NCBI RefSeq assembly: GCF_001006325.2
Contig: NZ_LBIA02000001.1
Coordinates: 993,501 to 1,057,500, forward strand
DNA from: Afipia massiliensis
Lineage (GTDB): Bacteria > Pseudomonadota > Alphaproteobacteria > Rhizobiales > Xanthobacteraceae
Direction: 5' to 3'
Length of the DNA: 64,000 nucleotides
Under the pieces are notes generated by a model. That model saw nothing but the letters and a program-made list of their open reading frames with translations. It was not told where the DNA came from and ran no database searches. How positions within the stretch are numbered: position 1 is the stretch's first letter; every line of letters starts with the position of its first letter. Shown here piece by piece: positions 46,220-55,373 of the stretch. The translations under genes and the position numbers were made by a program.

Positions 46220-48130
46220 CTAGGTTCGGCCCTGCAGCGCCGTTGTGATTTCATCCAGTACCGCGGGGTCTTCGATGGTCGCGGGCATGCTCCACGGTTC
46301 GTGGTCGGCGATCTTCTTGATGGTGCCGCGCAGGATCTTGCCCGAGCGCGTCTTCGGCAGCCGCGCCACGGTGATCGCAAGCTTGAACGCGGCCACCGGG
46401 CCGATCTTCTCGCGCACCAGCGCGACGATCTCCTTCTCGATTTCCGCCACCGGGCGCGTCACGCCGGCCTTCAGCACGAGCAGGCCGCACGGCACTTCGC
46501 CCTTCACCGCGTCTTTAATTCCAAGCACGGCGCATTCGGCGACATCCGGATGCGACGCCAGCACCTCCTCCATGCCGCCGGTGGAGAGCCGGTGCCCCGC
46601 GACATTGATGATGTCGTCGGTGCGGCCCATGACGAAGATGTAGCCGTCCTCATCCTTGTATCCGGCGTCGGAGGTTTTGTAGTAGCCGGGGAATTCGTTG
46701 AAGTAGGCTTCCTTGCAGCGCTCGTCCTGCTGCCACAGCGTCGGCAGGTTGCCGGGCGGCAGCGGCAGCTTGATGACGATCGAGCCCATGGTGTTCGGTG
46801 GCAGCGGCTTCGCCGCTTCATCGACAACGTCGACCTGATAGCCAGGCATCGGCACCGTCGGCGAGCCGTGCTTCACCGGCAAAGCGCCGAGGCCGACAGG
46901 ATTGCCGGCGATGCACCAGCCGGTTTCGGTCTGCCACCAGTGATCGATCACCGGCACCTTCAATTGTTTCTCGGCCCAGTCCACCGTCGGCGGATCGGCG
47001 CGCTCGCCGGCGAGAAACAGCGTGCGGAATTTCGACAGATCGTATTTGCGGATGAACTCGCCGTTCGGATCTTCCTTCTTGATGGCGCGGAAGGCGGTCG
47101 GCGCCGTGAAGAACGCGACGGCGTTGTGCTGCGAGATCACGCGCCAGAACGCGCCCGCATCCGGCGTGCCGATCGGTTTGCCCTCGTACATGATCGAGGT
47201 CGCGCCATGAAACAGTGGGCCGTAGATGATGTAACTGTGGCCAACCACCCACCCGATGTCGGAGCCGCACCACCACACCTCGCCGGGCTTGACGCCGTAG
47301 AGATTGAACATCGACCATTTCAGCGCGACCAGATGACCGCCGTTGTCGCGCACCACGCCCTTGGGCTTTCCGGTCGTGCCAGACGTGTAGAGAATGTACA
47401 GCGGATCGGTCGCCAGCACGGGCACGCAGGCGGCGGTTTTCTTCGCCTTGACGGCCGCGTCGCGCAGTTCGTTCCAGTCGTGATCGCGGCCCTTGACCAG
47501 ATCGCAGGTTTCTTGCGGGCGTTGCAGGATGATGCAGGCCTGCGGCTTCATGCTGGAAAGATTGATCGCCTCATCCAGCAGCGGCTTGTACTTGACGATG
47601 CGGCCGGGCTCCAGGCCGCAGCTTGCGGACATAATGAGTTTCGGCTCGGCGTCCTCGATGCGGGTTGCAAGTTCTTTCGCCGCGAACCCGCCGAACACCA
47701 CGGAGTGAACCGCGCCGATCCGCGCGCAGGCCAGCATCGCCACCATCGCCTGCGGCACCATCGGCATATAAAGAATGACGCGATCGCCCTTCACCACGCC
47801 GAAATCCTGCATCACGGCACTGAGCGTCTGCACCTCATGCAAGAGTTCAGCGTAGGTGAACCTGGTGACGGTGTTGGTCAGCGGCGAGTCGTGAATCAGC
47901 GCGGTCTGGTTAGCCCGCCCGCCTGCAACGTGACGGTCCAGCGCGTTGTAACAGGTGTTGACCACGGCGCCCGCAAACCAGCGGCCATAGAGACCTTGCG
48001 ATGGATCAAAAACCTTCTTCGCCGGTTCGATCCAGTCGATCTCGCGCGCCGCTTCAGCCCAAAATCCTTCCGGATCGCGCAGCGAACGCGCATGGGCTTC
48101 GGCGTAACGGCTATTGGAAATAGTGGTCAT
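46220..48130 (-). CDS. prpE: propionyl-CoA synthetase (acetyl-CoA synthetase-like)
   Basis: A 636-residue Acs-family ligase. N-terminal RDPEGFWAEAAREIDW and FAGAVVNTCYNALDRHV, ATP motif ILYTSGTTGKPKGVVRDNGGH, acyl-pocket WWCGSDIGWVVGHSYIIYGPL, WWQTETGW, GYYKTSDAGYKDEDGY and the C-terminal PKTRSGKILR with the acetylatable Lys are all as in PrpE. The GVVRDNGGH form (rather than GVxHTxGG of AcsA) supports propionate over acetate. It makes propionyl-CoA from propionate, CoA and ATP. Start ATG 48130; a longer frame only adds repeat sequence. Confidence 0.92.
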   Translation of the reverse strand: MTTISNSRYAEAHARSLRDPEGFWAEAAREIDWIEPAKKVFDPSQGLYGRWFAGAVVNTCYNALDRHVAGGRANQTALIHDSPLTNTVTRFTYAELLHEVQTLSAVMQDFGVVKGDRVILYMPMVPQAMVAMLACARIGAVHSVVFGGFAAKELATRIEDAEPKLIMSASCGLEPGRIVKYKPLLDEAINLSSMKPQACIILQRPQETCDLVKGRDHDWNELRDAAVKAKKTAACVPVLATDPLYILYTSGTTGKPKGVVRDNGGHLVALKWSMFNLYGVKPGEVWWCGSDIGWVVGHSYIIYGPLFHGATSIMYEGKPIGTPDAGAFWRVISQHNAVAFFTAPTAFRAIKKEDPNGEFIRKYDLSKFRTLFLAGERADPPTVDWAEKQLKVPVIDHWWQTETGWCIAGNPVGLGALPVKHGSPTVPMPGYQVDVVDEAAKPLPPNTMGSIVIKLPLPPGNLPTLWQQDERCKEAYFNEFPGYYKTSDAGYKDEDGYIFVMGRTDDIINVAGHRLSTGGMEEVLASHPDVAECAVLGIKDAVKGEVPCGLLVLKAGVTRPVAEIEKEIVALVREKIGPVAAFKLAITVARLPKTRSGKILRGTIKKIADHEPWSMPATIEDPAVLDEITTALQGRT

Positions 48131-48156
48131 TGAACGGTCTCCGGGCGCGACACCTT

Positions 48157-48244
48157 CGTCATGGCCGGGCTCGTCCCGGCCATCCACGCCTTGTTTTCGT
48201 CAACGTAGAAGACGTGGATGCCCGGAACAAGTCCGGGCATGACG
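48157..48244. repeat. palindromic intergenic repeat, family A copy 5
   Basis: CGTCATGGCCGGGCTCGTCCCGGCCATCCACG and GTGGATGCCCGGAACAAGTCCGGGCATGACG face each other between prpE and the DUF1850-TPR gene. Confidence 0.88.
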
Positions 48245-48269
48245 AACTTTGATCGTTCGTTCGCCGCAC

Positions 48270-48962
48270 CTATTTGGCGGCGTCTTTCCCCTTCAGCGGC
48301 ATCTGTGCACCGGCGCGTTCGATCTCGCTGAAAAGGTTCTTGCGATTGGCGCGCGCGACCTCATAGTCCGGCTTCAGCTTGAGCGCGGCGTCGAAATCCG
48401 CCAGCGCCCGGCGGCGGTCGCCCTTGGCGCGCCAGGCCATACCGCGGCCGTTGAGCGCCTCCACCAATGCCGGCTCGACCTTCAACGCCGCATCGTAATC
48501 GGCGATGGCGCGGTCGAGTTCGCCCTTGACGTTGAAATCGTCGCCGCGCGCCAGCAGCGTTTTCGCGTCCACCGCCTTCGCGGCCTGGTCCGGCTTGCAC
48601 ACGCTCATCGTCGCGACGCTCACGCCGACAGGCCGTCCGAGAACCGCAGACAACTCCCGGCACGTCCCATCGATACAAAGCCGCCGCTCGCCTGCGAGCC
48701 CGGATTTTCCCAGCGCGACCTCCGGCAACATCGGCAATTGCGGCTTCCAGCGAAACCAGCCGTCAACCAGCCGCGCGTCGGGCGGCGGCTCCATGCCCGT
48801 GCCTGCCCCGTTGACGCGCACCTCGACGATTTCGAGACCCTGCGGCGTCACGCGCCAGTCCTCCTGCCATTCGATCTTCTCGACCGAATGGGTCCATGTC
48901 AGCATGAACGACGCCATCGCCAGCGATTTGACGACGCCCGCGGTGGCGAGACACAGGCTCAC
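48270..48962 (-). CDS. DUF1850 domain protein with C-terminal TPR repeats
   Basis: A 230-residue protein. Residues 1-20 are hydrophobic. Residues 20-100 match DUF1850 (LTWTHSVEKIEWQEDWRV, VNGAGTGMEPPPDARLVDGWFRW, RRLCIDGTC). From about 132 there are TPR units (LDRAIADYDAALKVEPALVEALNGRG, RRALADFDAALKLKPDYEVARAN). DUF1850 usually stands alone next to TAXI/TRAP transporter genes; fusion to TPRs is unusual. Start GTG 48962 has GAGGTGA. It is divergent from an orphan Bug-type binding protein, so a transport-related role is conceivable but not shown. Confidence 0.75.
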   Translation of the reverse strand: MSLCLATAGVVKSLAMASFMLTWTHSVEKIEWQEDWRVTPQGLEIVEVRVNGAGTGMEPPPDARLVDGWFRWKPQLPMLPEVALGKSGLAGERRLCIDGTCRELSAVLGRPVGVSVATMSVCKPDQAAKAVDAKTLLARGDDFNVKGELDRAIADYDAALKVEPALVEALNGRGMAWRAKGDRRRALADFDAALKLKPDYEVARANRKNLFSEIERAGAQMPLKGKDAAK

Positions 48963-49323
48963 ATCATCACCTCAGAGCTCACTTTTCCTTTTTGAATTTT
49001 GCGGGAAATTGGACGGATGAGCGGGCCCGGTCAATCCGAAGCACGCGAAAGAAAGAACGACGAATGCGTCACCGGGACATAGACGTTCGTCTAGGGGAAG
49101 GCCGCTCGGAGAAATGCTTTGCTGCACCGCGATGGGGAACCCCGTCATGCGGCCACAACACCGTACCCCGGGAATAAGGTTGCCATAAGGTTGCGGCCGA
49201 TCTGTCATCATCGCTCGCATGGTCAAGGTGACCGGCTTGCTCTAGAAAGCAGATAGCGTCGAAACATATGGCGCAACAAGCAAGGCCCGTACGACAGACG
49301 GGCGGGATGGAGACTCAAAGAAT
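48963..49323. other. intergenic region with tandem 10-base repeat
   Basis: A 361-base gap between divergent genes. At 49174-49194 the decamer ATAAGGTTGC occurs twice with an 11-base period, the usual spacing of response-regulator or LysR-type sites on one helix face. I see no convincing gene or terminator. The repeat could regulate either neighbour. Confidence 0.4.
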
Positions 49324-50346
49324 ATGACTAAGCGACCGACTTCCGTACTTTCTCATTCAGCATCGCGTATCACCCGCCGCTCCGTTCTCGCAGGCGGTGC
49401 CGCAGCACTCGCCGCGACGCCCTTCCTCAGCAGTACGTCAAAGGCCGCCGCGTGGCCGGAACGCCCGGTGAAATTCGTTGTGCCTTTCGCCGCAGGCGGC
49501 ACCACCGACATTCTCGGACGGCTTGTGGCACAGAAGCTGTCGGAAGAGTACGGCCAGCAGTTCATCATCGAGAACAAGACCGGCGCGGGCGGCAACATCG
49601 CCGCCGACTTCGTGGCGAAGTCCGAACCCGACGGATACACCTTCATCGTGGGCACGCCCGGCACTCATTCGATCAACAAGTTTGTTCAGAAGAACATGCC
49701 TTACGATCAGCTCAAAGACATCCAGCCGGTCACCATCATCGCGCGTGTCCCGAACCTGATGTCGGTCAATCCCGAAGTCCCGGCGAAATCGGTTGCCGAA
49801 TTCATCGCGCTGGCGAAATCGAAGCCCGGCCAGTTGTTCTACGGCACGCCGGGGCTCGGCAGCACCGCGCATCTGTCGACCGAGCTGTTCAAGTCGATGA
49901 CCGGCATCGACATCGTGCATGTTCCCTACAAGGGCAGTGCGCCGGCGCTCACCGATCTCGTGGCAGGCCGCGTGCATGTCATGATCGACAACCTGCCGGC
50001 GGTGCTTCCCTTCGCCGAGAACAACAACGTGCGCCCGCTGGCGGTGAGCACCGCGGAGCGCTGGCCGCTGCTGCCGAACATTCCGCCCATCGGCGAAACC
50101 GTGAAGGGCTATGACGCCTCCTCGTGGTTCACCGTCGCGGCGCCAGCCAAGGTGTCGAAGGACATCGTGATGAAGCTCAACGCGAGCATCATCAAGTACA
50201 TCAAGTCGCCCGAAGGAATCGAGCGCATCCGCAAGCTCGGCGGCGAGCCGATCGGCAACACGCCCGAGGAAATGCAGGCATTTTGCATCTCGGAAATGGA
50301 AAAGTGGGGCAAGGTCGCCCAGTTCGCGAAGATCGAGCCTCAGTAA
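49324..50346 (+). CDS. tripartite tricarboxylate transporter (Bug/TctC) substrate-binding protein
   Basis: A 340-residue periplasmic binding protein of the Bug family. It has a twin-arginine signal (SRITRRSVLAGGAAALA, residues 14-30), then WPERPVKFVVPFAAGGTTDILGRLVAQKL, GAGGNIAADFVAKSEPDGYTFIVGTPGTHSIN and VPYKGSAPALTDLVAGRVHVM, all family signatures. No tctAB membrane genes are nearby, so it is one of the many orphan Bug proteins and the ligand (a carboxylate) is unknown. Confidence 0.92.
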   Translation: MTKRPTSVLSHSASRITRRSVLAGGAAALAATPFLSSTSKAAAWPERPVKFVVPFAAGGTTDILGRLVAQKLSEEYGQQFIIENKTGAGGNIAADFVAKSEPDGYTFIVGTPGTHSINKFVQKNMPYDQLKDIQPVTIIARVPNLMSVNPEVPAKSVAEFIALAKSKPGQLFYGTPGLGSTAHLSTELFKSMTGIDIVHVPYKGSAPALTDLVAGRVHVMIDNLPAVLPFAENNNVRPLAVSTAERWPLLPNIPPIGETVKGYDASSWFTVAAPAKVSKDIVMKLNASIIKYIKSPEGIERIRKLGGEPIGNTPEEMQAFCISEMEKWGKVAQFAKIEPQ

Positions 50347-50449
50347 CGCCCCGGTTCCGGGCGCCGCGGCGGTCATTGTCCGCCGCGGCGTCGGAACATT
50401 CTTGCCGGCAGTGCGTATCACAACCTTCGCAGGCACCCGCGCCGAGTTC

Positions 50450-50884
50450 ATGTCGCAACCGGACCGAGCAGAAGCTGTTACGCTGACCCGGCTTATCTGG
50501 CCGGTTCTGAGCAGCGTTGTCCTTGTCGCGCTGATCGCGGCGGCGGCGATCCTGATGTCCTATAAAATCGAAACGCCGCCCGACCATGCGCGCGTCATCG
50601 CCGACGAGCAGCGGCTGACCTATGCAAGCACACCGTGCGTGCTGTTCAACAAGCTGGACCGCGAAGTGATCGCCAACCGCACCGAGATCAGCGATCCGTC
50701 GAAACCGCTTCAGCTCTTTTCCTACGCCAGCGAGAAAACCATCGCCGACGTCAAGGCCGACAAGAAATGGTCGCGCGACACGGCCTGCGACTACGTTACC
50801 GGCTTCGACCAGATCGTCACGGTGTGGATGCGCCTGATCGGTTACCGCTCCCGCTGGGCCGACGACGGACAATGGCGCTGGTAG
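50450..50884 (+). CDS. single-pass membrane protein of unknown function
   Basis: A 144-residue protein with one N-terminal membrane anchor (LIWPVLSSVVLVALIAAAAIL, residues 14-34, two parts) and a soluble domain with two Cys (TPCVLFN and TACDYV) and C-terminal RSRWADDGQWRW. I do not recognise it. ATG 50450 is preferred over a TTG at 50402, although its ribosome site is weak. It lies between the Bug gene and the MFS gene in the same direction. Confidence 0.6.
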   Translation: MSQPDRAEAVTLTRLIWPVLSSVVLVALIAAAAILMSYKIETPPDHARVIADEQRLTYASTPCVLFNKLDREVIANRTEISDPSKPLQLFSYASEKTIADVKADKKWSRDTACDYVTGFDQIVTVWMRLIGYRSRWADDGQWRW

Positions 50885-50981
50885 CAAATCTCTTTCCAAC
50901 ACGCTCCGATTGGAACACATTCGTGTTTCATATCGCGATTCAGCCAGCCCGTTTTCAGATGATGCCCATCAAAGGACCCCT

Positions 50982-52682
50982 GTGAGCACGACGACCGACA
51001 AACACGCCAAGCGATCGCTGCTGTCGGCCGACGGGATCACCGCGCCGCTGCGTCATGCGGTGTTCCGGCGAATCTGGCTGGCAAGTCTGCTCACCAATCT
51101 CGGCCTGATGATCAATGGCGTGGGTGCGGCCTGGGCGATGACCCAGATGACGTCGTCAGCCAGCATGGTGGCGCTGGTCCAGACCGCCCTGATGCTGCCG
51201 ATCATGCTGCTGTCGCTGGCCGCGGGCGCCATCGCGGACATGTACGACCGGCGCCTCGTCGGCCTGATCGCGCTGCTGCTCGGACTCGTCGGCGCAGTGA
51301 CGCTGGCCGTCCTCGCCTATTTCAACGCCATCACCCCCAACAGCCTGCTGCTGTTCTGTTTCATGATCGGCAGCGGCATGGCGCTGTTCGGCCCGGCATG
51401 GCAGGCCTCGGTCAGCGAGCAGGTGCCCGCCGAAACGCTGCCCGCCGCGGTCGCGCTCAACGGCATCAGCTACAACATCGCGCGCAGCTTCGGCCCGGCG
51501 CTGGGCGGCATCATCGTGGCGGCGGCCGGCGCGGTGGCGGCCTTCGTCTGCAACGTGCTGCTGTATATTCCGCTGATCGTCGTGCTTTATCTCTGGCAGC
51601 GGACGCTGGAGCCCTCGCGGCTGCCGCCGGAGCGATTGCGCCGCGCTGTCGTGTCCGGCGTGCGCTACATCGTCCACTCCCCGCCGATCCGCATCGTGCT
51701 GTACCGAACATTGGTGACCGGAATCGCCGGCGGCTCCGTGCTGGCGTTGTTGCCGCTGGTGGCGCGCGACATCCTGCATGGCGGCGCCCAGACCTACGGC
51801 ATCATGCTCGGCTGTTTCGGCATGGGCGGTGTTCTGGGCGCGCTCAACATTTCCAGTGTGCGCACCCATCTGAGCGGCGAGCATGCCGTCCGGTTGTGCG
51901 CGCTGACCATGGGTCTGGCGATCGGCGTTCTTGCGCTCAGCCGCTGGCCGGCGCTGACCGGCGCAGCGCTGGTCGTGGCCGGCGCGTCATGGATGATCGC
52001 GGTGACGCTGTTCAACATCGGGGTGCAGCTCTCGACGCCGCGCTGGGTCGCCGGCCGCGCGCTGGCGGCGTATCAGGCGGCGATTGCCGGCGGCGTCGCG
52101 ATCGGAAGCTGGCTCTGGGGATATGTCGCCAACGGCGTCGGCATCGGCAACGCGCTGCTGATCGCGGGCGCGGTCATGTTCGTTTCGCCCGTGCTGGCGA
52201 TCTGGCTGCGCATGCCGTCAACCGAAGGCGCCAACAACGACGCGGTCGATGCGCTTGAAGAGCCCGAGGTGAACCTTTCCATCTCGCAGCGAAGCGGGCC
52301 GATCGTTGTCGAGATCGAATACCGTGTGAGCCAGCAGAAAGCCCGCGCGTTCTACACGACGATGCTGCAGCTCCAGGCGATCCGTCAGCGCAATGGCGCC
52401 TATGACTGGTCGATCGCACGCGACATCGCCGATCCCGAACTGTGGATCGAGCGCTATCACTGCCCGACATGGCTGGACTATCTGCGCCAGCGCAACCGCT
52501 CGACCCAGTCCGAGCGCGAGATCCAGCTCAGGGCCATCGGATTTCATCTGGGACCGGAGCCGATCAAGGTTCATCGCATGCTGGAGCGGCCGCTCGGATC
52601 GGTGCGCTGGAAAGACGAGACGCCGGACCGCACCAAGACAAGCGACGTTCCGATTGAGACGCCAGCCAGCAGCGGCGTTTGA
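50982..52682 (+). CDS. MFS exporter (EntS/MFS_3 family) with C-terminal ABM-like extension
   Basis: A 566-residue protein. Residues 20-430 carry the twelve helices of an MFS_3 (EntS-like) exporter: FRRIWLASLLTNLGLMING, ADMYDRRLVG (motif A-like) and GPAWQASVSEQVPAETLPAAVALNG. The last 110 residues are soluble (VVEIEYRVSQQKARAFYTTMLQLQAIRQRNGAYDWSIARDIADPELWIERYHCPTWLDYLRQ region) and resemble an antibiotic-biosynthesis-monooxygenase/Dabb barrel. The start is GTG 50982 with AAAGGA. The substrate is unknown; siderophore or antibiotic export is the usual activity of the transporter part. Confidence 0.87.
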   Translation: MSTTTDKHAKRSLLSADGITAPLRHAVFRRIWLASLLTNLGLMINGVGAAWAMTQMTSSASMVALVQTALMLPIMLLSLAAGAIADMYDRRLVGLIALLLGLVGAVTLAVLAYFNAITPNSLLLFCFMIGSGMALFGPAWQASVSEQVPAETLPAAVALNGISYNIARSFGPALGGIIVAAAGAVAAFVCNVLLYIPLIVVLYLWQRTLEPSRLPPERLRRAVVSGVRYIVHSPPIRIVLYRTLVTGIAGGSVLALLPLVARDILHGGAQTYGIMLGCFGMGGVLGALNISSVRTHLSGEHAVRLCALTMGLAIGVLALSRWPALTGAALVVAGASWMIAVTLFNIGVQLSTPRWVAGRALAAYQAAIAGGVAIGSWLWGYVANGVGIGNALLIAGAVMFVSPVLAIWLRMPSTEGANNDAVDALEEPEVNLSISQRSGPIVVEIEYRVSQQKARAFYTTMLQLQAIRQRNGAYDWSIARDIADPELWIERYHCPTWLDYLRQRNRSTQSEREIQLRAIGFHLGPEPIKVHRMLERPLGSVRWKDETPDRTKTSDVPIETPASSGV

Positions 52683-52689
52683 GCGTCTC

Positions 52690-52757
52690 CGCGAAGCAAT
52701 CTAGCTTTTTTTGAAAGCAAGGACTGGGTTGCTTCGTCGCTTCGCTCCTCGCAACGA
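52690..52757. repeat. palindromic intergenic repeat, family B copy 4 (decayed)
   Basis: GCGAAGCAATCTAG and CTGGGTTGCTTCGTCGCTTCGCTCCTCGCAACGAC are recognisable, but the outer left arm is missing and both arms carry changes. Confidence 0.7.
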
Positions 52758-52785
52758 CGAGTTGAACGTCAGTCGTCCGAGAGCG

Positions 52786-53007
52786 TCAGTCGTTCGACGA
52801 AGACGACTGGCTTTCGTGCCAGCGGTTCGCGCGCTCGAACATGCGCCAGTGGATCGCCTCGGTCTCCGCGAACTTCTCCGGGCTCAACCACGGCTTCAGC
52901 GCCTTGAGTGTCTTTTCCCATTCGGCGCGGTCCGGCTTCGGAACATCGCCGAACAACTTCGACAACTCACTCGAAACGATACCTTTCGGCGAAACAATTT
53001 TGTTCAT
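52786..53007 (-). CDS. small hypothetical protein, 73 aa
   Basis: A 73-residue, charged and helical protein (PDRAEWEKTLKALKPWLSPEKFAETEAIHWRMFERANRW) with no signal peptide or membrane part. The frame continues upstream, but ATG 53007 (MNKIVSPKGIVSSEL) is the most plausible start. Codon use is like neighbours. I do not recognise a family; a poly-Ser/Asp tail ends the protein. Confidence 0.6.
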   Translation of the reverse strand: MNKIVSPKGIVSSELSKLFGDVPKPDRAEWEKTLKALKPWLSPEKFAETEAIHWRMFERANRWHESQSSSSND

Positions 53008-53292
53008 GATCGTCGCCCCGCACGCGAACGCCACAGTCACGCAAGCTTCACATTTGAAACGATCTCGTAGCGTGAAGCGAGAATGATTCGAAAGTGCCTA
53101 TCAAACGCCTGTTGATAACTCGATTCGGTCAGCTTTACTGACGGATTGAGTCCGCGGTGAGTCAAAGAAAATCAGCGCGCGGTCCGCAGTGTGATGCGCA
53201 CGCGAGTCTGGCATCATGGGAGCCATGACTAGGACGCCAGTGACTTGCGCGGGTATACCTCGTCAGCAAATTTCGGGAACGGGTCCAATACG

Positions 53293-54081
53293 ATGATTGA
53301 TTTCACTGCACTGATGGCAAGCATGAGCGCCGACGGCGAGACCAGCTCCGTCACGGCGACGGAGGACTGGCTTCAAGGCCGCACCATCTACGGCGGCCTC
53401 ACCGCCGCCTTCTGCCTCGAAAGCGTGGCGCAGCATCTCGGCGACCTGCCGCCGTTGCGCTCTGCACAATTCAGCTTCGTCGGACCGGCCGCCGGCACGG
53501 TCATGATCCGCCCGACCGTGCTGCGCAGAGGCAAATCGACGGTGTTCGTTGGCGTCGATCTGTTCGGCGAAGCCGGTCTGGCGACGCGAGCCACGCTTTG
53601 CTACGGCACGGCCCGCGCCTCCTCTGTCGGATACGGCAGCCTGGCCGCGCCGACGGTGCCGGAGCCGGAGACCTGTCCGCCATTCTTCCGCAAAATCCCC
53701 GGACTGAATTTCATCCAGCACTTCGAAGGCCGGTTCGCCGGCGGCAATCCGCCCTTCAGCCAGGGCCAGCATCCGAACTTTTCGATCTGGCTGCGCCATC
53801 AGGATCCCGCGAAACCGGCATCGACCGCGGCACTGGTGGCGCTCACCGATGCGCCGCCACCCGCGGCGCTGGTGCTGTTCGAGCGGCCGGGGCCGATCAG
53901 CACCATGACCTGGGCGATCGACCTCCTGACCGACAGGCTGGAAACCAACGACGGCTGGTGGCTTCTGCAGACCAAAGCCGAGAACGTCGTGGGCGGCTAT
54001 TCCAGTCAGGCGACGACCCTGTGGAATGCCGATAGACAGCCGGTGCTGGTCAGCCGGCAAAACGTCGCGGTGTTCATGTGA
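53293..54081 (+). CDS. TesB-like acyl-CoA thioesterase family protein
   Basis: A 262-residue double-hotdog protein. N-terminal hotdog: DWLQGRTIYGGLTAAFCLESVAQHL and LRSAQFSFVGPAAGTVMIRPTVLRRGKS. The second hotdog ends with MTWAIDLLTDRLETNDGWWLLQTKAENVVGGYSSQATTLWNADRQPVLVSRQNVAVFM, the TesB-type C-terminus. It probably releases acyl chains from CoA; the substrate is unknown. The stop overlaps the next gene's GTG start by four bases. Confidence 0.87.
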   Translation: MIDFTALMASMSADGETSSVTATEDWLQGRTIYGGLTAAFCLESVAQHLGDLPPLRSAQFSFVGPAAGTVMIRPTVLRRGKSTVFVGVDLFGEAGLATRATLCYGTARASSVGYGSLAAPTVPEPETCPPFFRKIPGLNFIQHFEGRFAGGNPPFSQGQHPNFSIWLRHQDPAKPASTAALVALTDAPPPAALVLFERPGPISTMTWAIDLLTDRLETNDGWWLLQTKAENVVGGYSSQATTLWNADRQPVLVSRQNVAVFM

Positions 54082-55223
54082 GATGTCTGCGCTGGACGAT
54101 GTCATGCATGACGGCCGCCGCGATCGCGGCAACGCTGTCGTCCGTAGCCCTCGCCCAGACACCGCAGCAGATCGCGGAATATCGCCGCAAACTTGCCGAG
54201 TACAATGCCGTCCGCCAGCCGTTCGATGAGGCCGCCTCAAGCTACTGGACCGCGATCGGCGACAAACGACGCGCGCGCAACGCCAAGCGCCGCAACGGCG
54301 AGGCCATCATTGCCGAGGACTATGTCCTGACCCAGCCGCCGGTCTATACCGGCCCGCCGAAGCCGGTCGATCCTTCGCCGCCGGAGAAGCCGCCGAAACC
54401 CCGCGCGCCGTTGCCGGTGGTGGCGGATTTCCTCAGCCAGGCGCAGGAGCATTTTCACTTCACGCCGCGCAAGCCCGCGACCGAGATCGACTACAAGCGC
54501 GCTTACGCGCGCGTTGCATCGAGTTACGGCCTGACCCGGGACCAGGCCGTGCGAATCTACAGCTTCGAATCCGGCGGCAACGGCAAATACGACGTGCAGG
54601 CGGGGCTTGAGGGCAACCGGCCCGGCGCCCGCGCGATCTCCACCGCGCTCGGCTACAACCAGCTTCTGACCACCAACACCATCGGTCTTCTCACCGAACA
54701 TGGCGGCATCATCCTCAAGGCGCTGCACGAGAAGACCCATCAGGCCAGCGGCGCGCAGAAGGCCGAACTGCAGCGCAAGGCCGCCGTCGTCCAGCAGATG
54801 GTCGCGTTCTGCAAGACCGTGCCCAATCAGTGGAGCGCGCATGAAAAGCTCGGCGTCACGCCGCGCGGCATCGCGGTTCATGCGCTGAATCTCGACATCG
54901 ATGTCGGGCCGCTGCTGCAGACGCTGAAACTGATGGACTCGGTGAACTTCGCCAAACGCAAGGGCTACCATGCGCCGCTCACCGCCGCCGAGTTGGAGAT
55001 GATGAACCTGACCGGCGACGGCAACGGATTCGACATGGTATCGATGCCGCAGGCGATGCGCGCCGTGGTGCCGACGTCGAATTTCTTCCAGCGCAACGGC
55101 TATGAGCGCAATCCGGTGGCGATCCGCAACAACACCGTCGCGAAGCTGCTGGCGGCGACGGATGCCCGGATGGACAACCAGATCAATCTTCAAGGCGCGA
55201 AGGATCTGGCCGCGGCGTTTTAG
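54078..55223 (+). CDS. exported protein with lysozyme-like (transglycosylase-type) segment
   Basis: A 381-residue secreted protein with a signal peptide ending SVALAQ (near residue 27) and a Pro-rich linker (PPVYTGPPKPVDPSPPEKPPKP, residues 89-110, two parts). The central domain has YGLTRDQAVRIYSFESGGNGKYDVQAGL, where Glu in SFESGG followed by AISTALGYNQLL looks like the catalytic Glu and downstream Gly/Gln motifs of lytic transglycosylases. I therefore suggest a peptidoglycan-cleaving role, without a family match. Start GTG 54078 overlaps the upstream stop (GTGA). Confidence 0.7.
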   Translation: MRCLRWTMSCMTAAAIAATLSSVALAQTPQQIAEYRRKLAEYNAVRQPFDEAASSYWTAIGDKRRARNAKRRNGEAIIAEDYVLTQPPVYTGPPKPVDPSPPEKPPKPRAPLPVVADFLSQAQEHFHFTPRKPATEIDYKRAYARVASSYGLTRDQAVRIYSFESGGNGKYDVQAGLEGNRPGARAISTALGYNQLLTTNTIGLLTEHGGIILKALHEKTHQASGAQKAELQRKAAVVQQMVAFCKTVPNQWSAHEKLGVTPRGIAVHALNLDIDVGPLLQTLKLMDSVNFAKRKGYHAPLTAAELEMMNLTGDGNGFDMVSMPQAMRAVVPTSNFFQRNGYERNPVAIRNNTVAKLLAATDARMDNQINLQGAKDLAAAF

Positions 55224-55257
55224 GTTTGTCTGCGCTTGAGCAGCGACAAATCCCAAT

Positions 55258-55337
55258 CGTCATTGCGAGCGAAGCGAAGCAATCCAGAGCCACAACAAAG
55301 ACTGGATTGCTTCGTCGCTTTGCTCCTCGCAATGACG
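55258..55337. repeat. palindromic intergenic repeat, family B copy 5
   Basis: CGTCATTGCGAGCGAAGCGAAGCAATCCAG faces CTGGATTGCTTCG...CTCGCAATGACG, between convergent genes. Confidence 0.85.
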
Positions 55338-55373
55338 AGATGGACCCCGCCGTCATGAACCTCGCCAGGCGGG

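Noticed and set aside
46217-48133. A 638-codon frame antisense to prpE
   Set aside because: Low-complexity Arg/His composition and no ribosome site; prpE on the other strand is unmistakable.
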